A stretch of 64,000 bases of DNA from Solanum dulcamara (GCF_947179165.1 NC_077248.1:12923256-12987255), one strand, 5' to 3'. Positions 48,770 through 59,160 are shown, counted from the stretch's first letter. Numbers and translations are program-made. Notes: generated by a model not told the origin, from the letters alone.

Positions 48770-49834
48770 CCACCCTACCCCAATACGTTATGTGACATCA
48801 TCGTCAATCTCCCCGCTGCCTTACATGATAGACCCAAGATACTTGCAACTACTTCTCTTTTGGATGGCCTGAGCACCAAGCCTAACTTCAACGCCAACCT
48901 CCTGAGGTGTCTTACTGAACTTGCACTCTAAGTACTCTGTCTTTGTCCTACTCAACTTAAACCCTTTAGACTCCAAGGTATGTCTCCAATCCTCCAGCTT
49001 AGCGTTAACTCCGCGGCTAGTCTCATCGATCAGGACTATGTCATCCGCGAAAAGCATACACCATGGCACCGCATCTTGAATTTGTCGCGTCAATCCATCT
49101 ATCACTAAGGCAAATAAAAAAGGACTAAGAGCTGATCCTTGATGCAACCCCATCACCACTGGAAAGTGCTCTGAGTCCCCTCCTATTGTCCTTACCCTGG
49201 TTTTGTCTCCCTCGTACATGTCCTTGATCACCCTAATGTATGCCACAGGTACACCTTTAGCCTCCAAACATGTCCATAGTATTTCTCTTGGGACTTTATC
49301 ATAAGCCTTTTCTAGGTCGATGAATACCATATGCAAGTCCCTCTTCCTCTCCCTATGCTGTTCCACCAGTCTCCTCATAAGATGGATGACTTCTGTAGTT
49401 GAGAGTCCCGGCATAAATCCAAACTGGTTCTCTAAAATAGACACGTCTCTCCTCACCCTCATCTCTACCACTCTTTCCCACAGTTTCATAGTATGGCTTA
49501 GTAGCTTAATACCTCTATAGTTGTTGCAACTCTGGATATCCCCTTTGTTTTTGTATAGAGGGATCATTACGCTTGACCTCCATTCTTCGGGCATCGTTGC
49601 CGTTTTAAAGATGACATTAAATAACCTAGTCAATCACTCCAAACCTACCGAGCTCGTGCTCTTCCAAAATTCCCCAGGAATCTCGTCAGGTCCAGTTGCT
49701 CTTCCCCAGCGCATCCTACGAACGACACTCTTAACCTCCTCGACCTTAATACTCCTGCAATACCCAAAATCGCGACGCCTCCCTGTATGTTCTAAATCTC
49801 CCAACACAAAGTCTCTGTCCCCTTCCTCATTCAA
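48770..49834 (-). pseudogene. RTE LINE, reverse transcriptase
   Basis: A 270-codon open minus-strand stretch (48,821-49,633) plus the preceding 49,634-49,834 segment covers the RT domain. It shows [73 protein letters not shown] (motif A), [18 protein letters not shown] and [11 protein letters not shown] (catalytic FADD intact), ending in CKYLGSIM. A stop separates the two parts near 49,634. It is the best preserved polymerase in the window. The enzyme would copy its own RNA at a nicked target and could also act on SINE RNA with the same 3' end. Confidence 0.92.
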
Positions 49835-49861
49835 TAGTTTATGGAAATAGGACTGCCATCT

Positions 49862-50275
49862 CTATTTAATGAGAGTCTCGTCTACCAATACTTTTCCATG
49901 CTCGTCCTTAATGCACTTCACTTGGTCCACATCGCGTGCCCTTCTCTCCTGCGCCCTGGCTAACCTGAACAATTTTCTATCCCCACCTTTCTCTTCTAGT
50001 TCAGCATAAAGGCATTCAAAAGCTGTTGTTTTTGCCATCAAAACCGCCGACTTCACCTCCTTTCTCGCTATCTTATAAAGTTCCATATTCGTCCACTTCT
50101 CCACCTCATCTGTGCTTTCTATCAACTTTGCGTACGCCATCTTCTTTGCTTCCACCTTTTCTTGCACTGCTTCGTTCCACCACCAGTCTCCTCGATGCCG
50201 ACTACGACTACCAGTCGAGATTCCCAACACTTCCCTTGCCACAGTCCTAATACAACTAGCCGTCCTATCCCACAT
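49862..50275 (-). pseudogene. RTE LINE, connector between endonuclease and RT
   Basis: A 137-codon open minus-strand stretch reading [17 protein letters not shown], then [12 protein letters not shown] and [16 protein letters not shown], the conserved connector of plant RTE elements. Upstream endonuclease sequence is absent because the copy is 5'-truncated here. Confidence 0.8.
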
Positions 50276-50278
50276 ACT

Positions 50279-50442
50279 GGAATCTCAATTTGAAATAAAT
50301 TCATCAGCTGATAATAGGATGGAATTAAGTAGAATGGAGGCTGAACTGAAAAAATATCTAAAGATTAATGAAGAATATTGGAAGCAAAAGGCTGGCATGA
50401 GATGATTTATAGATAGAGACATGAATACTAAATTCTTTCATT
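50279..50442 (+). pseudogene. LINE 2 ORF2: linker, continued
   Basis: After the RTE insertion LINE 2 resumes with RMELSRMEAELKKYLKINEE, YWKQKA, then DMNTKFFH, the linker motif that precedes RT in L1 elements. An Au-type SINE lies directly after FFH. Confidence 0.8.
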
Positions 50443-50542
50443 AAAAAAAAGGGCAGCCCGGTGCACTTAAGCTCCCGCTATGCGCAGGGTCCGGGGAAGG
50501 GCCCGACCACAAAGATCTGTTGTACGCAGCCTTACCTTGCAT
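50443..50542 (-). mobile_element. Au-type SINE, 5'-truncated, TSD TTCTTTCATT
   Basis: The plus strand reads a run of A, then gggcagcccggtgcac, gctcccgctatgcgc, ccggggaaggg, tgtacgcagccttacc, the reverse complement of the 3' half of the Au SINE family (T tail). The tRNA-like 5' half is missing. TTCTTTCATT is at 50,433-50,442 and 50,543-50,552. The family name is from memory. The LINE 2 frame continues past it. Confidence 0.8.
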
Positions 50543-50552
50543 TTCTTTCATT

Positions 50553-51312
50553 CTTATGTGAAAATAAAAAAAGCTACATATTTCAGAGATCAGCAATGAG
50601 AATGGTGAGGTTTTTCAACAAACCAGCAAATAGGGGAGGCAATAGTGTCATTTTTCTATAAGCGGTTTGAGGAAGAAAGGAATAATCAAGACTTCATCAT
50701 GTTGGAACATATTCCTAGGTTGGTCACTAGAGAAGAAAATGAAGAGATGATTAAGTTGCCTTCACAGCAGGAGATTAAAAAGGTGTTTTCGAATTAAATA
50801 GAGATAATGCTTATGGCCCGGATGATTTTTCAGGTCTCTTTTTAAAAAATTGTTGGGAGAATATAGGGGAGGAAATCCCTATATTAGTAAGAGCTTTCTT
50901 TTGTGGGCAGGAGTTACCCAACTTTATTACTCACATTAATTTGGTATTATTTTCTAAGAAAGAGGAGGTCAAAAACTCTTCTGATTTGAGACCAATAAAT
51001 CTTAGTTATTTTACCAATAAAGTCATTTAAAAAATGGTGCATGACAGAATGGTGAAAGTATTACCTAAGATTATTTCGTCTACTCAATCAGATTTTATGA
51101 AGGGAAGAAATATTACAAAAAATATTTTATTGGCTCAGGACATTATCAGGGATATTAGTAGAAGAAATCAGAATGTTAACATGGTAGTGAAGTTAGATAT
51201 GGATAAAGCTTATGATAGAGTATCTTGGATCTTTTTAACAAAAGTTCTAAGAAAGATTGAATTCTCAGAAGTCATCATTGACATGGTATGAAGGTTGGTT
51301 TCTAATAATTGA
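50553..51312 (+). pseudogene. LINE 2 ORF2: N-terminal reverse transcriptase
   Basis: The translation shows LPSQQEIKKVF, then an RPINL-like motif, VLPKIISSTQSDFMKGRNIT and LAQDIIRDI, then VVKLDMDKAYDRVSW (motif A, Asp intact; 51,034-51,291 is open). It belongs to the L1 clade. Frameshifts occur around 50,795 and 50,950-51,030. Confidence 0.85.
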
Positions 51313-51328
51313 TACTCAGTTCTTATTA

Positions 51329-51505
51329 CAACAACAACAACAACCCAGCGAAATTCCATAACGTATGGTCTAACAACCCAGCGAAATTCCATAACGTAGG
51401 GTCTAGGGAGGGTAAAGCGTACGCAGACCTTACTCATACCAAAGTAGAACGGTTGTTTCCGAGAGACCCTCGGCTCATTAGAAGCATAAAAAAAGTCAGA
51501 TAAGG
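51329..51505 (-). mobile_element. Short TTG-tailed element (TS-SINE-like or RTE 3' end), 16-bp TSD
   Basis: A 177-bp insertion with (CAA)n at 51,329 (TTG tail on the minus strand). It is flanked by a perfect 16-bp duplication tactcagttcttatta (51,313-51,328 and 51,506-51,521). It matches the 3' end of the RTE LINE to about the gtcagataagg end. A segment of about 36 bp (caacccagcgaaattcc...) is tandemly duplicated inside. No tRNA-like head is seen, so a truncated LINE end is as likely as a SINE. Confidence 0.85.
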
Positions 51506-51521
51506 TACTCAGTTCTTATTA

Positions 51522-52740
51522 ATGGTTAATCAAATAGATTTTTCCAATCCTGTAGGGGACTCAAACAAGGATATCCATTATCTCTTTTTTTATTCATCAT
51601 TGCAGTATAAGTACTGGTTAGAGGACTCAACAGTTTACATAAAGATAATGACTTCAAGGGATATGGCATGCCAAAGTGGAGTCCAGAGATAAATCATCTT
51701 TCGTATGCTAATGATACTATATTATTTTGCTCTGGAGATAGATCATTAGTGATTAAAATAATGACAATGCTAAGGGATTATAAAGAGATATCTGGACAAA
51801 AGATTAATAAATCAAAGAGCTCTTTTTATCTTCATGATAAAACCTCTTTGATAGTAGCCATAAGATTAAGAAGACTAACTGGAATCAGTCAAGGTAAATT
51901 CCCATTCACCTACCTTGGATGTCCAATTCTCTATGGTAGAAAGCTCAAGAGACACTCCGAAGAGTTAGTAAGGAAGGTTGCAAGAAGATTTCTTGGATGA
52001 CAGAATAAGTTCTTATCTTTGGAGGTAAATATATTCTTATAAGCAATGTTATTCAATCATTATTTGTGTTTATTATCTTCTATGAACTCCGCAAAAAAGA
52101 TTATTGAGCAGATTCATCAAATTTTTGCTAAATTTTTTTGGGGAGGTTCGAAAAGTATTAAAGATAAGAATTGGGTAGCATGGGATAACGTAGGTCACAC
52201 CAAAAAGAAAGGAGGGCTAGGCTTTAAATCTCTTCATGATGTCAACAATGCTTTATTTGCTAAATTATGGTGGAACCTTAGGGTATCCATCTCTTCTATG
52301 TGGAGTAGATACATGGAAAATAAATATCGCAAGAAGCTACACCATACTATTGGTAGAAACTATGGGGCTTCTCATGTGTGGAAGAAAATGTTAGAAATGA
52401 GAGAGGAGGTGGAGCGTGAAATTTGGTGGCAATTGAAATCTGGAATCTCCAGCTTTTGGTATGATAACTGGACCAAACAAGGAGCATTATAGTTTACAGA
52501 AGGAGAAACTACAGGGGAAGAGGAGATTGAGGTGAAATAGTTAATTGAGAGGATGTTGGAGGGTTGACAAGTTACTGGCTCATATTTTGGAGGAATATGA
52601 GTTCTCACATTGTAGAATTCATCAAACCAATCACTGATGAGGAGAATGATAAAGCTTGGTGGATGAGAAATTCGACATGAGAGTTCACTATTAAATCAAC
52701 ATATCATATTCTAAGGCATAAAAGAGGCAAGGTAGATTGG
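51522..52740 (+). pseudogene. LINE 2 ORF2: C-terminal reverse transcriptase
   Basis: The RT continues with a GLKQGYPL-like motif (near 51,555-51,580) and the catalytic box YANDTILF at 51,703-51,726, where YADD is expected; the first Asp is Asn (GAT to AAT). Then come SGQKINKSKSSFY, FPFTYLGCPILYGRK, a thumb region with AKFFWGGS, KKGGLGFKSLHDVNNALFAK and WWNLRVS, and ISSFWYDNW. These are L1-clade signatures. It would be inactive on the catalytic change alone. Confidence 0.88.
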
Positions 52741-52945
52741 ATGAACAATATCTGGATCAAAGGCTTACTTTTCAAGATTTCTTTTTTCTTGTGGAGGGTG
52801 TGGAGAAAAATAATAGCCACGGATGATAATCTCAAGAGAATAAAAATTCGGATTGTCTCTAAATGTTATTGCTGTGAAGAGGAAGAAATGAAAATCATGA
52901 ATCATTTACTACTAACATGCCCAATAGCCCAATAGCCCAAAAGCT
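52741..52945 (+). pseudogene. LINE 2 ORF2: zf-RVT zinc-binding region
   Basis: IWIKGLLFKISFFLWRVW is followed by CYCCEEEEMKIMNHLLLTC, the CxxC...H...C pattern of the zf-RVT segment of plant L1 elements. It is intact over 64 codons. Confidence 0.85.
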
Positions 52946-53640
52946 ATGGAGGCAGATTTTAATATTGAGGGATTGCATCTATATCAACTAATTCTTAAAT
53001 GGTGGGAATATGAGACAAATCCTAAATTGCAGCATATAATAAAATTCATACCTGCCATAGTCATGTGGGAGCTGTGGAAGAGAAGGAATGTTAGAAAACA
53101 TGATAAGGATATTTCATTCAACAAAATGTACTCTCAATGTCAATTGATAGTACATCAGTTGATTAAAACTAACTATTCTTGGCTGAAAAATATTCCTTAT
53201 CAATGGAGTAAGATGTTTGATTTACTATATGGATATAGACCAAGGCTTTACTATCATATAGTAAAATGGTCTATGTCATAGGGAGGATGAGTCAAATGTA
53301 ATACTGATGGAGCAAGTAGAGGCAACCCAGGGGTGAGTTCATATGGCTTTTGCATTAGAGATAGTAATGAAGATATTTTGTACGCAGAGGTTCGGAACAT
53401 TGGAATCACTACTAACATGGAGGAAGTAATAACAGCAGCTTGAAAAGCCGTAAGACATTGCAAGAATCAAGGAATGAATCATATTAAACTGGAGACTGAC
53501 TCACTAAGTCTCACAAACATGATTCAGAGGAACTGGAGGATACCCTTGAGTATAATGGAAAGAATTGAAGAAATACCTTCGAATTTTTTAAAAACTCATA
53601 AACCCCCGGTTGGTATTTCTGCAAGACATGTAGCATGATA
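52946..53640 (+). pseudogene. LINE 2 ORF2: connector and C-terminal RNase H
   Basis: The open connector 52,946-53,281 includes PAIVMWELWKRRNVRKH. After a stop and at 53,290 onward come CNTDGASRGNPGVSSYGFC, then NMEEVITAA, KLETDSLSL and a final ARHVA-like motif. These fit the catalytic residues of the RNase H appended to plant L1 ORF2, which helps degrade template RNA. Two or more in-frame stops are present (one at 53,441-53,443 within EVITAA-KAVRH). Confidence 0.82.
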
Positions 53641-54010
53641 AAGAAAGTACTAAATATAGAAGAAAATGGACAAAGAAGAGGAATCTACATTTAATAGCTG
53701 ATCAAGAAAGAGCACATACAACCAACATGAGGGATGTTGACCACCCAGAAACGAAGGATAAGGTAGCCGGAGCTTGAAACCCACAACAACATTCTCAGCA
53801 ATGGAGTAACTTAAGGAGTGAGAGAGAAGTGACTATGGTCCAAGATAGAAAATCCTATTTCTTAATGTACTTGTTTTATTTACCTGAAGCCAGTCACTTT
53901 TGGACCGGCATGTGGGCTCCTATTGTTTGTTGGACTTTGGTCTATTGGGCTCAATTTGAGAACAATAGACATTATTATTAATAAAACGGATCAATGGTCC
54001 AAATTTAATT
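53641..54010 (+). other. LINE 2 3' UTR and A-rich end
   Basis: Non-coding sequence follows the RNase H region and ends in A-rich phrases (taattaaaaaaataattgg) just before a MITE. No target duplication for LINE 2 was identified because its 5' end is unclear. Confidence 0.5.
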
Positions 54011-54013
54011 AAA

Positions 54014-54410
54014 AAAATAATTGGGAAACTTACATAAATATACAATATTAAGAAAATATTTATCATTTATAGCAATAAAAAATAATAATTTTACTGAACA
54101 CTTATAATACATTTATAATACAGTTTTAATACATATTGCAGAGAACTATTTATAAAACATATATAATACAAGTTTTATAGATGGATAATACATTTATCAC
54201 ATATTTTAATAGATTTATAATATATTATGTTAGTTTCTTACTACACAAACATAATATATATTTTAAAACACTTATAATACATTTATATTGTATGCATAAT
54301 TCACTTTTAATATAAGTGTAGATTTATCATAATATTGCTATAAATAAAAAATATTGCTAAAATCAGTAATTAATTTTTAAAAAACACTCAATCAAGTAAT
54401 TTTTCCAAAA
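54014..54410. mobile_element. MITE-like element with inverted ends
   Basis: The left end gggaaacttacataaat is loosely mirrored by the right end caagtaatttttcc, and atttatagcaat on the left pairs with attgctataaat on the right. The interior repeats tataatacattt. Superfamily and duplication are not resolved. Confidence 0.5.
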
Positions 54411-55284
54411 TAATTTAATGAGAGATCTTCAAAATTATTCCAATTATTATTTATCTCTCTACCTACCTACATATCTATCTATTTTAGAAGGGTATTTTTG
54501 TTTTCCAACCTCTATATCTACATCTATAATTATATAGATGTGTCATACTTACATAATTTGTCTGTTTCAAAAATATTCATCGTTCCATATTTTATAAGCG
54601 TATAGTTTCAACATACTCATTTTACCCTCAATGATGTTCCTTTAAAAAATAGCATGACATATTAGGTATCATAATATTTAAAATATATATTTATGATATG
54701 ATATACACGATTTTAGTTTAAAATTATAAAATTCAAAAAATCTCTTTTATATTATTGAATTTGTTCCAAACGAATAAATACACAAAATAAAATTGATGGA
54801 TAAGTGGCAACTTTTGATAAGTCGGCTTAAAATACTTATATGCACATATATAACTGCAGCACACTGATTGCTCCATCTCATCGTGAAGCTAATACAATGT
54901 CAGTCCATAAAATAATACTGGTGCCATAATTTTATGTAATAATATTTCTTTATTACTTATTTAAAATAATTACATATTTTTATATTTGAAAATATTTAAT
55001 TTTGAACTTTTCATTTATCTTTAATGTATCTATTTTTATAGTTATACAAATATTGTAACTTCTTATGATCACAAGTTTCAAAAAGGATAAATAAATATTT
55101 ATGAACTATTCAAAATAAGCTATTTTGTCATTCATTACGTTTTTTATTCAAATCACACTCGTTGTTAGTTAATTAGCTCAAAAATAAATGAACTATTAAT
55201 CAAATACCATATAAATACCTTTTATACTAACAATTACTCCAAAACAAAAAGAAAAATATATTTATACCTTTAAACTATTCGAAA
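54411..55284. other. AT-rich intergenic DNA, no gene seen
   Basis: I see no coding, RNA or clear transposon signature. The 13-bp duplication at its right end belongs to the next element. Confidence 0.55.
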
Positions 55285-55442
55285 AATATATTTCCTTGTT
55301 TCTTTTCTCTTGTTCTTCTCTCTTAAGCCGAGGGTCTTTCGGAAACAGCCGCCCTATCTTTCAAGGTGGGGGTTAAGTCTGCCTACACTCTACCCTCTCC
55401 AGACGCCACATGGTGGGATTATAGTGGAATTGTCGTTGTTGT
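55285..55442 (+). mobile_element. Short TTG-tailed element (RTE/TS-SINE 3' end), 13-bp TSD
   Basis: The plus strand reads gccgagggtctttcggaaac, ccctatctttcaaggtgg, ccctctccagacgccaca and ends gtcgttgttgt, matching the RTE LINE 3' end. AAACTATTCGAAA is at 55,272-55,284 and 55,443-55,455. The 158-bp copy is oriented opposite to the other three. Confidence 0.85.
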
Positions 55443-55631
55443 AAACTATTCGAAACAGAACACTTGTGCCCACCATTATCAACTAGCCGGCTCATATAAA
55501 TTGCCGTAACCCATTTGGATATCTTGATTGAAATAAATTGAAAGCTACTCTTTCTGTTTTTTGGTGGTAATAGTAGTATTTTCTTAGTACCATCTTTACT
55601 CAAAATCCCAACTGAAACAAAAATAATAAGA

Positions 55632-55992
55632 AATTATTTAAATACATAATTTATTTTATTATATTTTCTAAAATTCTTTACCATTTGAAAAAATTAGAAA
55701 AATCCCTACTCTTTCCTATTCTCTGATACATCATTGTATGCGATGTATCGATCGGATGCATCACTTTACGTGATGTATCATGACATAAGATATATTACTT
55801 TACGTGATATATCGGTTGGATACATTATTTACGTGATGTATTAAGACGTCGGATACATCACTTTACGCGATGAATCGGTCAAATACGTCACTTTACGTGA
55901 TGTATCAGGACGTACGTGATATATCCGGATTTCACCAAAAAAAATGGATTTCGGGTAACTTTTAAAAGAATAGGAATAGAGTGTAATTGAAA
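55632..55992 (+). mobile_element. MITE-like family with palindromic tandem core, copy 2
   Basis: This is the counterpart of 8490-8815 in reverse. About six core units, each a near-palindrome like gatacatcactttacgtgatgtatc, are joined by short variable linkers (cggt, ggtcgg, aagacgtc type). Confidence 0.65.
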
Positions 55993-56332
55993 AATATCAC
56001 TATGAAATTTAAGTAAAATTTACACCAAATAATGAAACTCTTAAACCTAATCCAAGAGAATAAGATGTATGAAGACATGAAGTTATGGAAACAAACAAGA
56101 TAATTGCGCAAATTCAGGATTAAATGGGACTCAAAAGATGCTGGATTGATAAGTACTAACACTCTCATTTGTTTACATTATTTGATTGAGGTTTTAATTT
56201 TGATTATTATGATCTCAATTATTAACTTTGTTTGTTTTTTCAAGTTTGAATCTTTTAACTACCCAAATTGTAACCATTAACTGTGTTTGCTATTTAATTA
56301 AATGTTATCACCATTTAATGGATCTACCATTA

Positions 56333-56502
56333 AAGGTTGTGGAGGAGTGGTAAGTATTCCTATATTCTTAACTAGAGGTCTCAGGCTCGGTCCTAAATAT
56401 GAAGTCGTCTTTGATAGATAGCGCTTCACCAACAAATTCGAATTAATCAGACATCAAAGCGGATACTCATGAACACCGAATGAGAAACTAAAAAAAGAAA
56501 AC
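56333..56502 (+). mobile_element. tRNA-derived SINE, plus-strand copy
   Basis: It starts gttgtggaggagtggtaag, a box-A-like head, then has a degenerate box-B region (ggtctcaggctcggtcc) and a body with gaagtcgtctttgatag and cggatactcatgaacaccga, ending in A-rich sequence. The same order is found in reverse at 58,841-59,036. This structure is typical of Pol III-transcribed Solanaceae SINEs. Confidence 0.7.
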
Positions 56503-56579
56503 TTTATGAGTCTGACTAGATCTGAATGATGACGATGTGTAATAAAATATTAATATTATTTAGATGTTTATTCAATAAT

Positions 56580-57040
56580 TCCTACAAAAGATGGTAATTC
56601 ACCAATTTCAACAACTACTATAGTTGACATCCACCATTATCAACTATCGTAGTTGACATCCACCATTATCAACTACCATCATCCACTACCCACAAACACC
56701 ATTGTTGTCGATCACTAAAATCAGTCATTATCATCACTAGTCAATGTTTACAAATCATCACCACCAACTACCATTACCACAGACAATGTGCAACCAATAA
56801 TAAGCACAACTAACCACCATTACAAACAATTACCACCATCCGTCACCACTATATATTGTCAATTACTCTCATCATACGATCACCAACATCATTAGCTATC
56901 ACTATCACCCATCACGATTATCAATCGACACCACCAATTACCGTCAGTCACCCTCACCACCATTAGCCAATCCCCCCCCCCCCAAAATAAAAAAAATAAA
57001 AAAATCAACACCTACAAGAACTATTGTTAGCAATCATCAC
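56580..57040. repeat. CAC/CAT-rich low-complexity region
   Basis: The region is dominated by caccatta, ccatcacc and caacta phrases, with a 29-bp tandem duplication (agttgacatccaccattatc..., 56,622-56,679) and a poly-C run near 56,971. There is no open reading frame of note. Confidence 0.75.
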
Positions 57041-58353
57041 CATCAAATTGCCATATAATTTTTTAAAATATTTTGTTCATAAATAATTAGGTTAATATAT
57101 TTTTATTAAATTTTATATTTATTACTTTTTAAATAAAGAGAAGTATTCAAATTTGTAATCAGATGTCTAAATGTTAAAACACATCTTATTATTTATGTAT
57201 ATAAGATCTTTTAATCTTAATAAAAAAAATGAATCCAATAATATTGCAACATATTTTTACCAAATAAAACCAGCCGCATCCTACAATAACAAGATAGGTG
57301 TATATAGGACATTTAACTTTTGATTAGCTTTGCTGGTGTTGTCCACGATTTGCATGCATGCATATTGTTTAATTACAACAAGAGCTTAATACTTTAATTT
57401 TTGAGTAATATAAATCACTCATTTTGAGAAAGCAATTCGCTGGTAAATATTCTTTCAAAATAACCTACGGTATAAAACTCTACTTACACTAATTATGTAT
57501 AAAATTCAAATTCATTTAATAATTAATAAATAATATGCTAAAGTGAAAGTCACCTTTTTGGTTTAAAATATTAGTCATAAATCAATCATTAAAAGAAAAT
57601 TTCCTATTCTCACAATTTTTGGCACTGGAGTTCTTTTCATTCAGTTTACTAAATAAAAATTGAATGTACCGTATTATTGTTAGTTTTTTTTTTCTATAAA
57701 TGAAAGTTTGGTCAAATACATTGTTAGTCCCATTAAATTTATCGATAAATTTTATTTAAATACTCAAATTACGATAATATTTCAATTCAATACACGAACG
57801 CATGATAAAGTACTCTCTTAGCTAGAAAATTTTTACTCAAAATTTTCAAAAAACTCTTGTGCGTGTTCTCAAGCCATCATAACCTAATTGTATTAATAAT
57901 TTAAAATATATCACCTTCTACTAGCATCAAATGAAAATATGCCACCTCCCTTTAGCATCAATTCCGATAAAACCTCAGGCATATTTCAATTGATATTGAT
58001 GTGTATAATTAAAAAAGGACACATACTCTATATGATTAACTTATCTACGAAATATGCTCTTTAAGAACATTTACAAAAACTTTTCTAAAATATAAATTAA
58101 AAATATCTAATAAAATTATTTTATTATATGATTGTTGCCGAATTGTTATAGACCATAGTTCGGGTATATATAAGATTTACTGCATGTTCATGGGATTCTC
58201 AATGTATTCAATCTAAAAGTTTATTATTAGGACCACTCACATTTGTCTAGCTGTGATAAGTCGAATAATAGTCTTTACATGAAAAACACATGCCTTTTTT
58301 TACCTAGAAATATCATGGATAGTGAGAGGATTATATAGATTTTTTAAACGAAT
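57041..58353. other. AT-rich intergenic DNA, no gene seen
   Basis: I see no recognisable coding, RNA or transposon features, only short AT-rich runs. Confidence 0.55.
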
Positions 58354-58406
58354 CATAGAGATAGAGTAGTAGCTAGTTGACAAAAATGGTATAAGATGGA
58401 GAGATG
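58354..58406. repeat. Dispersed repeat, copy 2 of 2
   Basis: Partner of 152-206, with 35 of 36 bases shared in the core gctagttgacaaaaatggt...gagagatg. Confidence 0.6.
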
Positions 58407-58461
58407 TAGCATGATATACCAAAAAAAGTTAGGAAAGTTATATTCCTAAATATAATTGTAA

Positions 58462-58624
58462 CGGGTAGTTTAGTTGGGAAGAAGTTATCTCGAGATAACT
58501 TATTCTATTATTATGATATAAATTATTTAAGGACTGTCTAATACCTCCAACCAAATGCAGAATAAAATAATCTTGCATTTTATCCTGAGCTTATTATACC
58601 TTATATCTTATACCAAATGACTCC
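58462..58624. mobile_element. Small Tourist-like MITE, TSD TAA
   Basis: The ends cgggtagtttagttgg and ataccaaatgactcc are an imperfect inverted pair resembling GGGT(C)...TTTGG Harbinger ends. TAA flanks both sides (58,459-58,461 and 58,625-58,627). At 163 bp it is non-coding. Confidence 0.65.
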
Positions 58625-58840
58625 TAAGTATATATTTAGCTGGTAGTGGGCACAACCAACAATATACACTAGAAGAAAATATGAAATTAGCTATAAAATT
58701 TATCACTAATTCCTTGCTAATTCATTGCTAATAAAGTTTTAGGTAATTGTATTTTCTTATATAAACCATTGCTTATCCATAATTAAATGAATTTGACATT
58801 AAATTTTTATTGTTTAGCTACGAAATATTGTTTATCGCTA

Positions 58841-59036
58841 TTTTTTTTGGTTTTTACTCGGTGTCCAGTATCCACATTGGGGCCCGACTAAATCCGGATT
58901 CGCGCCGAAAAATTCCACATTTAGGGTAAAACGCTCCCTAACAAAGACGACTCCATATCAAAGGAGACTCAAACCCGAATCCTCTTGATAAAGAATGAAA
59001 GAGTACTTACCACTCCACCACAACTCTTGTTGGTAC
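58841..59036 (-). mobile_element. tRNA-derived SINE, minus-strand copy, in the CACTA-like element
   Basis: On the minus strand the head is gagttgtggtggagtggtaag (box A), box B is gggtttgagtctcc, and the body includes ggagtcgtctttgttaggga, gcgaatccggatttagtcgg and ggatactggacaccgag, with an A-rich end. It is better preserved than the copy at 56,333. Confidence 0.8.
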
Positions 59037-59089
59037 TAATTTTTTAAGTAAAAGAAATCAAATAAATCTGCTGAAGAAGTTCCACCCTA

Positions 59090-59160
59090 TCAATTGGAGA
59101 CTAATGGTCCAGTTGGCTGGGGAAACTTTGTGATGCAACATCAAGTATCGACCCCTCCTC
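59090..59160 (+). mobile_element. Possible second SINE head (tRNA-like)
   Basis: ggtccagttggctgggga followed by agtatcgacccctcctc resembles a tRNA-like head with box A and a degenerate box B. It is short and isolated, so confidence is low. Confidence 0.35.

Larger units (their letters stand above)
47872..50278 (-). mobile_element. RTE-type LINE, 5'-truncated, TSD GGAATCTCAA
   Basis: A 2.4-kb insertion with its TTG-repeat tail at 47,872 and its truncated 5' end at 50,278. It is flanked by the 10-bp direct repeat GGAATCTCAA (47,862-47,871 and 50,279-50,288). The minus strand encodes the connector, RT and C-terminal domain of an RTE-clade LINE; the endonuclease is missing, as expected from incomplete target-primed reverse transcription. 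The AT-rich 3' UTR (48,000-48,280) and terminal 120 bp match the short TTG-tailed copies elsewhere. Confidence 0.9.

Noticed and set aside
49320..49850. Plus-strand open frames opposite the RTE reverse transcriptase
   Set aside because: They are shadows of the well-supported minus-strand RT frame.
50026..50405. Plus-strand open frames of 74-97 codons
   Set aside because: They are antisense to the RTE LINE connector, and one crosses the insertion junction.
55373..55603. 76-codon minus-strand frame
   Set aside because: It runs across a short TTG-tailed retroelement and its target duplication, so it is a chance frame.
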